Part shown: positions 53,417 through 64,000 of the stretch, in pieces
Numbering within the stretch: position 1 is the stretch's first letter
Layout: every line of letters begins with the position of its first letter
Assembly: GCA_022925895.1 (NCBI GenBank)
Contig: JAKSYS010000077.1
Coordinates: forward strand, 1 to 64,000
Direction: 5' to 3'
DNA length: 64,000 nt
From: Fragilaria crotonensis
Lineage: Eukaryota; Bacillariophyta; Fragilariophyceae; Fragilariales; Fragilariaceae
Notes under the pieces: model-generated
The model's database searches: none
What the model was told of the DNA's origin: nothing
What the model saw: only the letters and a program-made list of their open reading frames with translations
Translations under genes and position numbers: made by a program

Positions 53417-55000
53417 ATGGATCCTGTTATCCCCGTTGCCGTTGACCTCGACGCTATCCTTGACGCTATGTTTCCCGAGTTGGAGCATCAGCAGATGCGA
53501 TTCATTTTACATGTGTGTGGGTTGAGGGATATTCCCTCCCAAACGCGCCTTATTGAGTTTGAAGGTTTGGAGTCAGTCGAAGAACTCGCAAACTACACGG
53601 ACGCTGAGTTGGATACGATGGCCGATCGCAATTCCAAGCGCACTCCAGCCCCCCTCAGAGTCCAGATGGGCTTGTCCCGCACCAAGAAGCTCAAGGCGGT
53701 CAAGTTCTGGGTTAATAAGAAACTTCGTGAAAATTCTCCGCTTGACTTTGTCGAGTTGAACGATGAGATGATCGCAAAGTTGATTCGTGAGATGTCTGTG
53801 GCAAAGACAGGAAAGGAATCTGACTCGAAGCTCTATTACCCAGAGGCGTTTAACGCAGCTGACTATAAGAACTGGATCAAGAAAGTGTCCAATTACTTGG
53901 ACTCCCGTAAAGGTAAAGCTGGTGTGCCTTTGTCATATGTCATTCGCCCGGAAAATGTTGATCCGTTTAACGCCCCGGATGAGTACACTCGTGCTTTATG
54001 GGCGGCTTCCTTTGATACCGATGAATACAGAGAAGACAACCGTGAAGTTTATCACCTGTTTAAGGACCTTCTGACGAAGACGGACGGCGCAACTTGGTTC
54101 GAAAAGGTAACGGATGGCGACGGTCGTGCTGCGCACTTGTTACTTCGCGATCATTATGTTGGTGAGGCTCATGATATGAGGCGCGCAGCGGCCGCAACTG
54201 CTAAGCTCGAGGCGCTATTCTGGAAAAGCGAGGCGTCCTTTCCTTTCGAGAAATACTTGACTCGAATGAACGAAGCATTCAAAGAGTTGGAAGACGCCGA
54301 TCAACCTATGTATGTCCAACAGAAGGTACAGTTTTTGCTCAAAAGTATGCGATGTGATGATATTCAGGTGCAAACTACAATGGGAATTGTGCGTGATCGT
54401 TATTCGCACGATTTTGAAGGCGCTTGCATGGCATTGTCCCGTACAATCTCCAGTCGTTTTGCCCTTTCCGACCCAAATAAAGGCAAGCGTTCCATTGGGG
54501 CTGCAACGACAACAACGAAGACTGGCCGAGGACGTGGAAGTGGACGTTCCGGGAATCGTGGGGGACGCGGAAACAATACCGGTAAGATGAAAGTTGTTAT
54601 GAATGGTGTTGATGTATCCGACATCAATCGAAACTTTACGACGGATGAATGGGATAAGCTTCGCTCGTGCGGTGGCATTGCCTACATTCACCAGCGCCGT
54701 GAGTACCTCGCAAACCGTGGTTCTGGCCGTTTCGACGGTCGTGGAGGTGGTTCTGGTCGCGGCGGCGGCAGAGGTTACGGATATAATTCGGGACGCTCTG
54801 GTGGCCGAGGATATGCGACGGACAACCGTGCGACGACTGATCAGACCCGGGCGATCGCTGCGACGTCAAACAATGTATCCACAGAGATCATCGAATATGA
54901 TGCTGACACTTCGAGCGCTGCAGTAGCTCGGGCTCCGGCTGCTGGTAGCGATCGTGGCGGAAGAGCTGGTGCTCGATTTGGACCCCGACGCGACTACTGA
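53417..55000 (+). mobile_element. LTR element part: gag-like region
   Basis: Begins MDPVIPVAVDLDAILDAM. It has a helical capsid-like stretch and ends in a Gly/Arg-rich tail (RGRGSGRSGNRGGRG and similar) that may bind RNA in place of a zinc knuckle. Confidence 0.8.
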
Positions 55001-55030
55001 CTAACACCCCCAGCGCCATGCGAATGTGAG

Positions 55031-55552
55031 GTGGTGGGGCAATCAACTGTGGCAGCGATCAAATCTGGCAACAGGTGCAGATCCGTCAATGCAGTGTCCC
55101 GTGGCAATGAATTTCTTAGCGTTGAAGGTACAGTGGCGAGGTGTGAAATGGATTCTCATGCCGACACTTGCGTTGCCGGACCGAACTTTGTGATATTGGA
55201 GTTTACAGGCGAACAATGTGATGTCACACCCTATACGAATGATTACCAGCCGATTACAAATGTATCGGTGGTGAATGCGGCTACAGCGTATACCGACGAG
55301 ACGACTGGCGTGACTGTAATTTTGCGTTTTAACCAAGTACTTTGGTATGGTAAGAAAATGAAAATGAGTCTAATTAACCCGAATCAATTGCGACATTATG
55401 GGGTCAAAGTATCGGATGACCCAACAGACAAGGCTCGACCGTTTGGAATTTCCCAGACGAAGAGAGTCATATCCCTTTTAAGATGGATGGCACAACAGTA
55501 TACTTCGAAACGCGAGCACCGACAGAATGGGAATTGGAGAATTGTAAAGTAA
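55031..55552 (+). mobile_element. LTR element part: aspartic protease region
   Basis: Contains MDSHADTCVAG, the D-S/T-x-A-D-T active-site form common in diatom copia elements. Confidence 0.75.
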
Positions 55553-55699
55553 TCCAGGTAACCGATGACTCGGTATGGGATCCGTCCGCTGTGACTATTG
55601 CAAGTATAATGACAGAATCTACTGATGTGCCGCTAATTGAAACACTAACACGACGAGAACTAATGTCCATGAATACAAAACCGACGGACGATTCTATTG

Positions 55700-57100
55700 G
55701 TTACAATGAGTTAACTCCGTTTGACGAAGCGACTTTCATCCGACGCATGATTGGTACAGTCAAGGTGGCGACAGCTCATCGTGATTCAAATATTTCGTTT
55801 GTGGGAAGTAAGGACCGACACTCACAGGTGAACGCTGAAACGGTTGCACGAAAGTTCCGTTGTGGCATTGAGACGGCTCAACGGACCTTGAAGACAACAA
55901 CGCAACGGGGTGTGCGACATGCAATTCACCCGTTGCATCGGCGCTACCGTGTGGATCATTTGAACTTGCACAAACGGAGGCTTGCTGATACTTTTTATAT
56001 GGATACCTTGTTTTCAAAGGTGAAATCGTTAAATGGCAATACTTGTGCGCAGCTGATCACAAACGGATCGTTTACTCGTGTTTATCCCATGGAATCCAAG
56101 TCAAGTTACAATATTGCGCAACAACTAAGTGAATTTATTGATGATGTTGGAATTCCGGGGACCCTAATTTGCGATTTTGCGACGGAACAAACGGGAAAAC
56201 ACACTGACGTTCATAAAGTCATACGACGAAATAATATTCGTTTGTTACCGGCTGAAAAGGGACGAGGAACAACACAGAATCATAGAGCTGAGACGGAGAT
56301 CCGAGAAATAAAGAACAAGTGGAAGAATCGAATGCGTGAAAATCACGTCCCAGCTCGATTATGGGATTATGGGTTAGTATACATCTCTGAAATTCAATCG
56401 ATCATTGCGCGAGGCCACGAGAGGCGTCCGGGTATCGAACGTGTCCTGGGACAAACCGTGGACATCTCTGAGTGGCTGGACTTCGATTTTTATGATCGCG
56501 TGTGGTACTGGGATCACCAAAAGACTGACATGAACAACGAGCAGGCAAAGATTGGACGCTGGCTCGGCATCGCACATCGGATTGGAAGTGACATGACATA
56601 TTGGGTACTGACCGAAGCCGGTCATGTGATTGCACGGTCAACAGTCCAGCATATCACAATTTCCGATATGGCGACCGACGCAATTCGTGATCGCGTCTCC
56701 GCTTTTGATGCCACACTTCTCACCCGCTTGAGTGATGACAATTATCACATCGAACACCCTAACCCTGTTTTCTATCTCCAGGACGATCCTGATCCCACTG
56801 ATAACACCGCTGATGATATTCCCCTCGCCGAGGAATACGGGGACATGAATCAGCCGGCGAAGATAGATGCCGACGATATCGAATTTGAAACTTTTGATCA
56901 GTATCTGAACTCGGAATTTATGATAAACCAAGATGGAGACGCTGCAATGGCCAGAGTGGTGAAACGAGCGCGAGACAATCAAGGTAATCCAATTGGTAAG
57001 CGTCATAAAAACCCTTTGCTCGACACGCGTGAATACGACTGTGAACTGGAAGATGGAACTACAATGCGTTATCATGCAAACGTGATCGCCGAGAATATAT
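55700..57100 (+). mobile_element. LTR element part: integrase region
   Basis: Contains a transposase-core-like stretch (FYMDTLFSK; FIDDVGIPGTLICDFATE; the block with Glu near HRAETEIREIKN) in the position of the copia integrase, before the reverse transcriptase. Confidence 0.75.
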
Positions 57101-57599
57101 TTGCACAATGTGACGACGAAGGGCGACGACACGCAATCCTTGATGAGATTATCGATCACAAGGCCGACAAGCGCGCGTTACGAACAGATAATGGATTCAT
57201 TTCGACGAAACGCGGTAAACGGATTCCAAAGAAGACCACGAAAGGTTGGAAATTGCTGTGTCAATGGAAAGACGGATCGACAGACTGGATTGATATGAAG
57301 TATTTAAAGATTCGAATCCTATTGAATTGGCCGAATACGCGGTGGCAAATCGGATCCAAGAGGAACCGGCATTCAAATGGTGGGTATCGGAGACTCTGCG
57401 AATGCGAAATCGGATAATTGGGAAAGTGAAAAGCCGATATTGGAAGACCAGTCACAAATACGGAGTTCGATTACCCCATTCAGTACAGGAAGCATTGCAG
57501 ATTGACCAGGAAACGGGGACAGATTTTTGGTGGAATGCGATACAAAAGGAGTTGAAAAAGGTAATGATTGCGCTCGAGTATGACGAGAGTGTCACCCCG

Positions 57600-59192
57600 C
57601 AGCAGATACGAGAAGGATTGGCAAAAGGTAATTATGTCGGATTCCAGGAAATAAAATGCCATATGATTTTTGATGTAAAAATGGACTTAACGAGGAAAGC
57701 GAGGTTTGTTGCTGGCGGTCATCTAACGGAACCACCTGCGAGTATCACTTATTCGAGTGTTGTGAGCCGAGACAGTGTTCGGATTGCATTTCTCCTTGCG
57801 GCCTTGAACGACTTGGATATACTGGCCTGCGATGTAGGCAACGCGTATCTGAACGCACCATGTCGAGAGAAAGTTTGGTTCGTCGCTGGTCCGGAGTTTG
57901 GGTCGCGACAGGGAACGGTGATCAAGATTGTACGTGCACTCTATGGGTTGAAGTCGAGTGGTGCATCTTGGCGAGCAATGTTCAACAACTCGATTCGTGA
58001 CATGGGTTTTCAACCATCGATTGCCGATCCTGACGTTTATATCAGACCATTTACCAAGCCTGACGGAACAAAATATTATGAGTATATCCTTGTTTATGTT
58101 GATGATGTGTTAATAATATCGCATGCCCCCGAAGAGCATCTGAAAGTGATTCAAGCAAACTATGAATTGAACCCGTCAAGTATTGGCCCGCCGACAAGAT
58201 ACTTGGGGGCGGATGTGGAAAAGGTACAGAAACCGAAAGACCCGAGTGGTCGCGAGTATTGGTCTTTTTCGGCACGAACATACGTGCAGAACGCAGTTAA
58301 AAACGTGAAGATTTTACTACAAGAGGAAGGACGTTCGCTCAAGTCAACGGCGAAGACACCATTCTCGAGTTCCACCTATCGACCAGAGGTGGATACGACG
58401 GATGAATTGGGCGACAAGCTTGCGACTCGATATCAAAATTTGATTGGTGTGTTACGATGGGCAGTGGAACTCGGTAGACTTGACATTTACACCGAGGTCG
58501 CATTGCTCTCACAACATTTGGCGCTACCCCGCGTCGGACATCTCGAGGCCACATACCACATCTTTGCTTATTTGATGAAGCATGAAAAGTCCCGCATCAT
58601 TTTTGACTCGACAGATCAGGAACCAGTCGATCCGACTTACCATCGTCCGGACTGGTCTGCCTTTTATGAAGTGTTAGAGGAGGAATTGCCGCCAAAGATG
58701 CCGGAACCACTGGGAAAACCGGTTTCGATACACGTGTTTGTTGATGCAAATCATGCCGGTAATGTAGTGACTCGGCGATCTCACACGGGTATTTTATTAT
58801 TTGTGCAAAACTCACCAATTCAATGGCTAAGTCGCAGACAGAATACGGTCGAAACATCGACGTTTGGGAGTGAATTTGTTGCGTTACGGACGGCACGCGA
58901 CATGATTATGGCAATGCGGTACAAGTTACGGATGTTTGGGGTCCCGATTGATGGACCAGCGCAAGTGTACTGTGACAACCAAGGCGTCGTGAAAAATACC
59001 AGTATCCCGGAGTCCGTCTTATCCAAGAAACACAACGCTATTAATTATCATGCGGTTCGGGAGGCAGCTGCCGCTGGAGTGCTACAAGTGCACAAGGAAG
59101 ATACGACCACGAACCTCTCGGATTTGTTCACGAAAGTACTACATGCTGAGAGACGCAAGGAACTGATCCAATCTATCTTGTTCAACTTCTGA
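57600..59192 (+). mobile_element. LTR element part: reverse transcriptase and RNase H region
   Basis: Reverse transcriptase hallmarks: DVGNAYLNAPCREKVWF, ALYGLKSSGASWR and YVDDVLI. RNase H follows with FVDANHAGN, FGSEFVALR and YCDNQG. Confidence 0.85.
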
Positions 59193-59325
59193 TGCCCTAG
59201 GTTTCCGACCATGCTTGGTCCAGGTACCTCCTGCGCGAGCTTTGTCTCGTGGGCCCTTATAAGCAGGTATATGTTATGTGAGAGATTTGGTTTGGGTAGG
59301 TTCACGATACATAGTTCGCGGGGAC

Positions 59326-59528
59326 TGTTCAAGTCGGACCGTACTATGTCCGAGTCATACTGCCTATGACCGTACGGGTCATGGTGCCAGTCAAACTATT
59401 AATCGTGAAACAACCGGGATTAGACAAGAGTAATCTACGAAGTTATAAGTTCGTTTACGTTTTGTTGTTGATCTCTTTCTCTCTCTTGTGGTAAGTAAGT
59501 TACCGATCATGACGGCGTAACTTAAACA
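59326..59528 (+). repeat. Right LTR
   Basis: 203 bp, identical to the left LTR apart from one base; followed by GTAC. Confidence 0.95.
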
Positions 59529-59824
59529 GTACTCCTAGTAGTAGTAGTACCTCGAACCTTGAACTCCGGCCTCCGAGCCTCCGAGTATCATATGACTATG
59601 GTCTACGATAGTTATGCATACCGGCGCTCTAGTACCAGGTAGCTTATTTAGTAGGAGTAATGGTTGCTACAGAGTTATGGACATAAAACCCATTTTCTCT
59701 CAACAGGTTGGCGTGCTATGCATATGAAACCTAAAAATATAAACTGCGCATTCTCCATGTCCACGAGAACTCCAGAACACGCACCGGACAACCTAATCAC
59801 TTCCATCGACGAACCTAATGCCAT
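59529..59824. other. Short spacer
   Basis: Sequence between the LTR element and the 3' end of the choline-transporter-like gene. It contains GTAGTAGTAGTACC-type words. No gene. Confidence 0.45.
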
Positions 59825-61531
59825 CTATACCATTGTATGGTCCGCAACAAGTCGAAACTCGCCCGGAAAGGTTGCTAGCCAGGCTTCCTCCATACGTTCA
59901 CTGAGTTCGGGATAGGCCAGACGAAATTCCAGCGGTGCTTCGGCAAAGCATACAAGCACCGTGTCAACTGCACTGGCAATAATGCTCAACAAGATGTTGG
60001 ACAAGGCGCCGCCAATGACGAGACCAATAAAAAACGCAACCCAAATTTCCGCATCGGCATCTACGCCCCTGAGCATTTGGGGACAAACTTGAACCACTGA
60101 TGCACCTACGAGTCCTGAAACGGTCCCGATAATTAACGACATCCAATTCAGGACTCGGTAGACCAGTTGATCGTTCAGAATGGCAGACCAACCGCGTTCC
60201 GAAAAAAGTGTCATGACTTTTGGGCCTGCTTCCCAATAGGTGTAACCATACAATCCAACGTAGACAAAGCCCCACTTATTGAAGTACTCCATCAAGTTTT
60301 GAAGGAAATCGGCGATACATTCCAAGAGACAGAGCAAGACTGAGTGGCCTCGAATGCGTCGACGTGCATAGTATACGATTTGATACAAGGTTTGTAACGC
60401 AGCAACGAGCAAACTTCCGAGGCATATGCTGCCGAACGAAGTCGTGGAGGCCCGCACCAAGGAATCCTTAACCGAGGAAGAGCAGCATGATCTGGCTTCG
60501 TGGGGAGCAAACCACCACGTACCAATGACCCCGGCGACTGTTACATGCAGGAGGTTCTAGTGTGAAAGGATGGTGGTTGCGTCAGTATCGGAGCGAGGAG
60601 AATCATATTGTCGGACACGTAGTACCTGGTACTGAGTAGGCCTGCCGGTAGTACCCAAGTACCCACTCACCTTGAAAACTTGGAACGTCCAATACAGCGA
60701 CAGCAAAAAGAGCGCAAAGATGATTTCATTGAGATGACTCTCGCATGATCCGGCAGAGCCATCCGTGGTAGTGGTGTTTGTACAAACTGTAGTGTGCATA
60801 GTCACTCCAATAATTGCCAAGAGCCACAGCACTGTGAACCCAATCGTAAGCATCATGATGGCCAGCCCGATGAAAACGACACCAAAGTTTGTAGCAATGG
60901 CTGTAACAGCTGTTGTAAGATTGGAAGCAGCCCAGGGAACGATACGCCACACCGACCAAGCGTAACAAATTCCAAGTAGGCTGAAAATGAGAGCCATGAC
61001 TCCGGTCGCAATTTGATTCTCAGCGAAGCAGAGAATTGCAATAGCAAGAGACATGACAATGTTAAAGAGGAAGGATAACTGAATCAAGACTTTTGCCCAA
61101 CGAGTCATGACGAACAATGCAAGAGAGCTGATGGCGGTGGCGCCCAAGGACGTCCAAAGGAGCAGAATTGCAAAATCAGAGAAGTAGATGTGCGTATCTT
61201 GATTGTTGTTGAAGTCTGTGTCTGGAGAATCATAACCCGTAGGCCAACTGCCACCCAAGCCCCAAGCGATCCCAAGGGCCGCAATAACAACAACTTGCGC
61301 GACGAAGAGAAGTGCCCAAATGCCATCATGACACAACACTGGTTGCTTTTCCCCACGACTCCACGTCTGATTTTGCTCGTCTTGAGGCTGTTCAATATTA
61401 TCGTCTTCGACTACGATTGTTGTGTTTGCAAGGTCTTTATTCGTTGTTGGTTCAAGTTGCAGCAAAGGTTCCGCGAGAGTTGTTAGCTCAGCGGCGCCCC
61501 CATGGGATGTTGAAGCATACTCTTTCCCCAT
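59825..61531 (-). CDS. Choline transporter-like protein (SLC44/CTL family, 2 exons)
   Basis: Exon 1 is 61531-60671 and exon 2 is 60556-59825; the 114-bp intron (60670-60557, GTGAGT...ACTAG) is in phase 0. The spliced product is 530 residues. The N-terminal 75 residues are soluble and acidic. Then come about ten membrane segments (GIWALLFVAQVVVIAALGIA; FAILLLWTSLGATAISSLAL; VLIQLSFLFNIVMSLAIAIL; and so on). The splice joins LLSLYWTFQVFK to NLLHVTVAGVIGTWWFAP, which is the CTL signature 'YW---V--N--HVTVAG---TWWF'. Exon 2 has FNKWGFVYVGLYGYTYWEAG, another family mark. Members move choline or ethanolamine, or act at plasma, endomembrane or mitochondrial membranes. The cysteine pairs in the VCTNTTTTDGSAGSC loop suggest an exterior disulfide. 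The intron itself is GTAC-rich. Confidence 0.9.
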
Positions 61532-62130
61532 CGATAACTGTACTGCACTCTGAACTCTTTACAGACCAAGGTTCAAGTGATGTGATGAGAGACCTTCGTA
61601 CAACTGCGAGTCTCCTTTAATGACAACTTGAAAGCAACGTGTAAAAACCAGTAGAGCCCCATACCATCTGAAGTTCGGAGAAGCATAAGATCAGAGTGGA
61701 ACGAAGACGACGACTAAAATCACACTGAAACACGAATCAAGAGGTTATTGATGATTCGAGCTCCTAATAATTCCATCCAGATCCGATTAGGTTTCACCAA
61801 TTTGACGTCAGCACCCACGTCACAGTAATAAACTACAGTGAGTCCTCCTGTAGAAGATTTTTGAAGACATCGGAAATTTGAATGGCTGACAAAACACGGA
61901 ATCTTTGTTGTTGACTTCTGTCGGCGCTTTTCCTAACGCGCATGTCAACCCTTTGTCATGCCAGAAAGATAACTGCTACATATCTCCTTCTATCAGTGAT
62001 TCATGTGTTTCCCTTGTTTTGAATCACTCGAACTTACATTACTTTGTATTCGATTACAACCTAGTAGGGTTGCAAATCTCCTTGAATACAAGTACACTTT
62101 TCTTCTTAATCAACACCAACAGAACTTTCT
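61532..62130. other. Gene-free spacer, presumed promoter
   Basis: Upstream of the choline-transporter-like gene. No recognised element. A small plus-strand frame (61905-62192) runs into the satellite and is not supported. Confidence 0.45.
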
Positions 62131-62815
62131 TTCTGTACGAATTTCGATCTTCAAATAGTCTCGAATGGACAAGTAACAGTGTGTCAGTATGATGACGACT
62201 ATTTTGTGTACGAATTTCGATCTTCAAATAGTCACGAATGAACAAGTAACAGTATGCCAGTAAGAAGACGACTATTTGGTGTACGAATTTCGATCTTCAA
62301 ATAGTCACGAATGAACAAGTAACAGTATGTCAGTACGATGCGACTATTTGGTGTACAAATTTCGATCTTCAAATAGTCGCGAATGGACAAGTAACAGTAT
62401 GCCAGTAAGAAGACGACTATTTGGTGTACGAATTTCGATCTTCAAATAGTCACGAATGAACAAGTAACAGTATGTCAGTACGATGCGACTATTTGGTGTA
62501 CAAATTTCGATCTTCAAATAGTCGCGAATGGACAAGTAACAGTATGACAGTAAGAAGACGACTATTTGGTGTACGAATTTCGATCTTCAAATAGTCACGA
62601 ATGAACAAGTAACAGTATGACAGTACGATGACGACTATATGGTGTACAATTTCGATCTTCAAATAGTCACGAATGAACAAGTAACACTATGACAGTACGA
62701 TGACGACTATTTGGTGTACAATTTTGTTCTTCAAATAGTCACGAATGAACAAGTAACACTATGACAGTAAGAAGACGACTATTTGGTGTACAAATTTTGA
62801 CCTTCAAATAGGCTA
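62131..62815. repeat. 72/73-bp satellite, about ten units
   Basis: The word TCTTCAAATAGTC (or a near match) recurs at 62148, 62221, 62294, 62366, 62439, 62511, 62584, 62656, 62728 and 62801, a period of 73 or 72. Units differ mainly in CAGTAAGAAGACGAC versus CAGTACGATG(A)CGAC. Units 3-4 and 5-6 form a nearly identical 145-bp dimer. Because the period is not a multiple of three, it cannot encode a regular repeat protein. Confidence 0.95.
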
Positions 62816-62892
62816 CTACATACAGCATGTACGACTACGATGAACTCATTTCTTGCATTCTTCATCCGAAGTACTGTAATTGCCGTCCCGAA

Positions 62893-64000
62893 TTAATGTT
62901 TGCTTCCAAACACTTTGTCTATTGAAACACACGTTGCACCACCAAGTGTTTTCGAGCTTTCTCTTTCATTGCAACACATGGAACATACATGCTTCTTACA
63001 TTTCCGACACGAGTGCTTTGAAGGCTTATTGCATTCAATACAAGCATCATCCTCGTCACCAGCTTTCTTACTTCCTGTCATCCGCTCTTTTGAAGGCTTA
63101 TTGCATTCAATACAAGCATCATCCTCTCACCAGCTTTCAAACTTCCTGTCATCCGCTGTTTTGAAGGTTGCTTGCATTCAATGCCAGCATCATTGTCGTC
63201 ACCAGCTTTCCTCTTTCCGTCACCGTACTTTGTTTCCCAAAGTACACTGATTTCCTTAGACGATCCCGAACCTCTTTCCTTACTTTTTCTGTGTTGACAC
63301 CTTTCCAAACGTTTTCCTCTTTATTGACAAAGATGTAACCTTTTTCCGCATCTCCTCTAGCACTTCACCTGCAATATTGTCCTTAGCGCTTTCTGTTCGA
63401 CTTTCAAACGTGGCATCTGCAGCTCTTCGGATTATCCGACGGAAAGCCATGTTTGGTGGATGTCCCTTTGGTTCATCGCGTTTACGTACTACAATACCAT
63501 TTGGCGGTAGAGATGTACTTTCAAATGGACCTGGTCCGGCCTCCAATTCATTTATTGACGGCGTCATGCCCTCTTCTTTTCGTTACACACACGTTTCATT
63601 CGCGATCTAATATACGCCATTCCACCATCGTATGTTTTTTCCTTCCACCCTTTTTTTCTGTCATCTCGAGGAAACGAAACCTCCTTTTAGAGTTGTGTAA
63701 ATGGTACGCTGCACCTCATATTTTTCTGCCTGATTAGCTGCTGACAAGTGCATTTTCTTGAAGTCCAATGTGCGATCAAGGTACGGAATGCATTTGCGGT
63801 GCCCCTTCCCACACAGTACATCCTTTTTCCCAGGTTTGGCGATTATCGAAACACTTTCATTTTCCTTTTCAAAATTATCGCGTATAAACTTCAACGCATT
63901 TTCGACAAATGGCAATGGAGACTTCTCGTGTGAAAGAGCAAGGATTTGCCAACACAGATTCTTCTTCTCATCTTCTGATGCAGCATATTCAAGTCCTTCT
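62893..64000 (-). CDS. Partial minus-strand gene with repeated modules and a zinc-type tail
   Basis: The gene runs in from beyond the right edge, so its start is missing. From 64000 to 63661 a frame is open from the window edge (EGLEYAASEDEKKNLCWQIL...). It contains KKDVLCGKGHRKCIPYLDRT and ends TTLKGGFVS. A second block, 63567-63280, has NGIVVRKRDEPKGHPPNMAF and AKDNIAGEVLEEMRKKV. Both resemble the diatom-wide DUF6824-type module ('DVL-GRG----HPGN--FR...K--IA--I'), though loosely. A last block, 63081-62893, ends with CIECNKPSKHSCRKCKKHVC, a probable zinc-binding knuckle. The blocks lie in different frames, so short introns or frameshifts must separate them; I could not fix the splice sites. 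A 65-80-bp coding minisatellite (63000-63215) sits between the last two. Confidence 0.4.
63000..63215. repeat. Minisatellite, about three units
   Basis: The words TTTGAAGGCTTATTGCATTC, AAGCATCATCCTC and CACCAGCTTTC repeat near 63017, 63093 and 63164 with indels. On the minus strand one unit reads KAGDEDDACIECNKPSK. Unit length changes between copies shift the frame. Confidence 0.75.

Larger units (their letters stand above)
52869..59528 (+). mobile_element. Ty1/copia-type LTR retrotransposon (CoDi-like), young
   Basis: A 6.66-kb element with 203-bp LTRs (TG...CA) that differ at one position, so the insertion is recent. The target word (A)GTAC lies on both sides. Just inside the left LTR is TATCAGA, resembling a primer site for initiator tRNA-Met. 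The order of parts is gag-like, aspartic protease, integrase, reverse transcriptase, RNase H, which is the copia order. The element looks nearly whole; its polyprotein is spread over about four reading frames, so I count roughly three breaks of frame. I cannot say whether some of these are natural to the family. The assignment to the diatom copia (CoDi) groups is by general resemblance. Confidence 0.9.

Noticed and set aside
62054-62680. Short minus-strand frames reading MFIRDYLKIE repeatedly
   Set aside because: They arise from the 72/73-bp satellite, whose period is not a multiple of three, so no regular protein is encoded.
62131-62815. CRISPR-like appearance of the regular repeats
   Set aside because: There are no unique spacers between short repeats; the whole unit is repeated, so it is a satellite in eukaryotic DNA.

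Overview
The window looks like nuclear DNA of a diatom, most likely a pennate one. Several host proteins begin with an ER signal peptide followed by a phenylalanine-type plastid presequence (ASAF-like cleavage site). Introns are few and short (55-119 bp, GT-AG). There is a young Ty1/copia element, and the gene set (tocopherol methyltransferase, DUF3007, a choline-transporter-like protein, a Gln/His-rich bZIP) fits a photosynthetic stramenopile. Species cannot be fixed from the sequence alone.

Layout. 1-13.9 kb is a nested transposon region. A decayed hAT-like transposase is split by a 9 kb non-LTR retrotransposon (LINE) on the minus strand, with ORF1 and ORF2 (endonuclease, reverse transcriptase, RNase H, zinc knuckle). 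14.2-15.2 kb is a fold-back element with inverted ends. 15.37 kb carries a DUF3007 plastid protein gene. 15.9-20.8 kb holds duplications and a 177-bp tandem array but no recognisable gene. 20.8-21.5 kb is a four-helix membrane protein. 21.78-26.53 kb is a complete-looking DNA transposon with perfect 12-bp inverted ends, an exact 8-bp target duplication and a two-frame transposase-like gene, distantly P-element-like. 26.5-31.2 kb is gene-poor but has a 708-bp MITE with 30-bp inverted ends. 31.3-32.1 kb is a plastid-type membrane protein. 32.4-33.9 kb holds two related MITEs whose interiors are arrays of one short motif, each array made uniform for a different variant.

The right half is the main host gene block: VTE4 (36.0 kb), RPB2 (38.2-42.1 kb, three exons), a secreted cysteine-rich repeat protein (42.3-43.3 kb), mitochondrial bL17 (44.4 kb), an EamA/DMT transporter (45.1 kb), a DUF1826 protein (46.6 kb), a bZIP factor (50.1-51.6 kb) and an F-box-like protein (51.7 kb). 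After these come a copia-type LTR element (52.87-59.53 kb) with nearly identical LTRs, an SLC44/CTL transporter gene (59.8-61.5 kb), a 72/73-bp satellite (62.1-62.8 kb) and a partial minus-strand gene running off the right edge.

The genes do not form one pathway. VTE4, DUF3007, the 31.3-kb membrane protein and perhaps DUF1826 share probable plastid targeting. Non-coding DNA is strikingly rich in the tetranucleotide GTAC (about six times denser than in RPB2 coding sequence), and both the 708-bp MITE and the LTR element sit in GTAC targets. The most unusual things here are the unclassified DNA transposon at 21.8-26.5 kb and the paired motif-array MITEs at 32.4-33.7 kb.
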